Below the pieces are notes generated by a model. The model had not been told where the DNA came from. It saw only the letters and a list, made by a program, of their open reading frames with translations, and did not search any database. 64,000 nt of DNA from NCBI RefSeq assembly GCF_006547145.1, contig NZ_CP041244.1, positions 3,162,001 to 3,226,000 on the forward strand. The letters are read 5' to 3'. Positions 63,693 through 64,000 of this stretch are shown here, one piece after another. Every line of letters starts with the position of its first letter. The stretch's first letter is position 1. Source of the DNA: Actinomadura sp. WMMA1423 (GTDB lineage Bacteria; Actinomycetota; Actinomycetes; Streptosporangiales; Streptosporangiaceae). A program made the position numbers and the translations under genes.

Positions 63693-64000
63693 TTACTGCT
63701 GCCATTCCTGCCTGGACTGCGCGCACCAATCGCCGAGCGCCACACAGCCAGCGGCCGCGCCCCGCCCGGACGCTCCGCACGGCGTCTTGGGGACGGTTGC
63801 CGCTCCGTTCGCCCGCACCCGCACTCGCTGCTCCGCCAGGCGGGATGTGAAGGGAGGCTCGCCGTCCATCGCCGCCTGCAGGAGGCATAGGGAAGACGAG
63901 CGGATGAGGAGGCGCCCATTGGCTTGCCACTGGCCTCGGTTCAGCGAAATTTCCCAGGACGGGTAACGCTCGCGGAGGGAGACCAGTGCGTCCGCCTCGC
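63693..64000 (-). CDS. partial small protein, related to XRE-associated proteins, entering from the right edge
   Basis: A reverse frame is open from the window edge to a TAA at 63693. It reads LVSLRERYPSWEISLNRGQW, then NGRLLIRSSSLCLLQAAM, and a less regular C-terminus with three Cys residues. The YPxWxI segment is like that of the small protein at 29256 (YPAWHI), a type that accompanies XRE-DUF5753 regulators. The start lies outside the window. Confidence 0.5.
   Translation of the reverse strand, partial: EADALVSLRERYPSWEISLNRGQWQANGRLLIRSSSLCLLQAAMDGEPPFTSRLAEQRVRVRANGAATVPKTPCGASGRGAAAGCVALGDWCAQSRQEWQQ

Overview
The window is high-GC actinobacterial DNA: strong third-position G/C bias, many GTG/TTG starts, XRE-DUF5753/DUF397 pairs, a mycothiol-era gene set (7Fe ferredoxin + DapC, ECF41 sigma factor with its partner, Streptomyces-type cholesterol oxidase). 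A Streptosporangiales/Thermomonosporaceae (Actinomadura-like) host is my best guess, but nothing in the window fixes the genus. No rRNA, tRNA, CRISPR array or complete insertion sequence was seen.

Left part (0-11 kb): MFS transporter; a PimB-like glycosyltransferase overlapping a second MFS exporter; an opposing EmrB/QacA exporter; an ECF41 sigma factor with all three hallmark motifs facing a carboxymuconolactone-decarboxylase-like partner; a DapB-fold oxidoreductase divergent from a Tat-exported cholesterol oxidase. The shared promoter of the last two carries exact matches to the KstR and KstR2 operator consensus sequences.

Middle part (12-40 kb) is a defence island: DEDDh exonuclease, membrane-anchored NACHT ATPase with a small membrane protein in front, ABC-F ribosome-protection protein with a 14-codon upstream ORF, an M20 dipeptidase, a Ser/Thr kinase, and a split type I restriction system. 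hsdR (20.8-23.9 kb) is separated from HsdM-like/hsdM/hsdS/AIPR (29.7-36.8 kb), yet both ends carry the same ~45-bp upstream block, which argues for co-regulation. Between them lies a forward cassette of thymidylate-kinase-like, HhH-GPD, radical SAM and MazG-like proteins (24.4-27.0 kb), the strongest candidate here for an undescribed nucleotide- or DNA-modification system, followed by a frameshifted DUF6879 gene, a DUF397/XRE-DUF5753 pair, two tiny overlapping ORFs, and a nested hairpin. A TIGR04141/DUF6119 protein and a PPP-family phosphatase flank the island on the right.

Right part (40-64 kb) is largely ordinary: a YVTN beta-propeller/Ig-like protein with a recent internal duplication, a two-component system facing an ABC transporter (FtsX-type permease plus ATPase), an acyl-CoA dehydrogenase, a five-gene DUF4178-DUF2617-DUF4247-DUF350-SpeE operon, the fdxA-dapC pair, a polysaccharide deacetylase lipoprotein, an enoyl-CoA hydratase behind a 31-bp palindrome, a methyltransferase, a large TNT-domain (NAD glycohydrolase) protein, an alpha/beta hydrolase, a quinone-reductase-like enzyme, two exported proteins, and a gene entering from the right edge.
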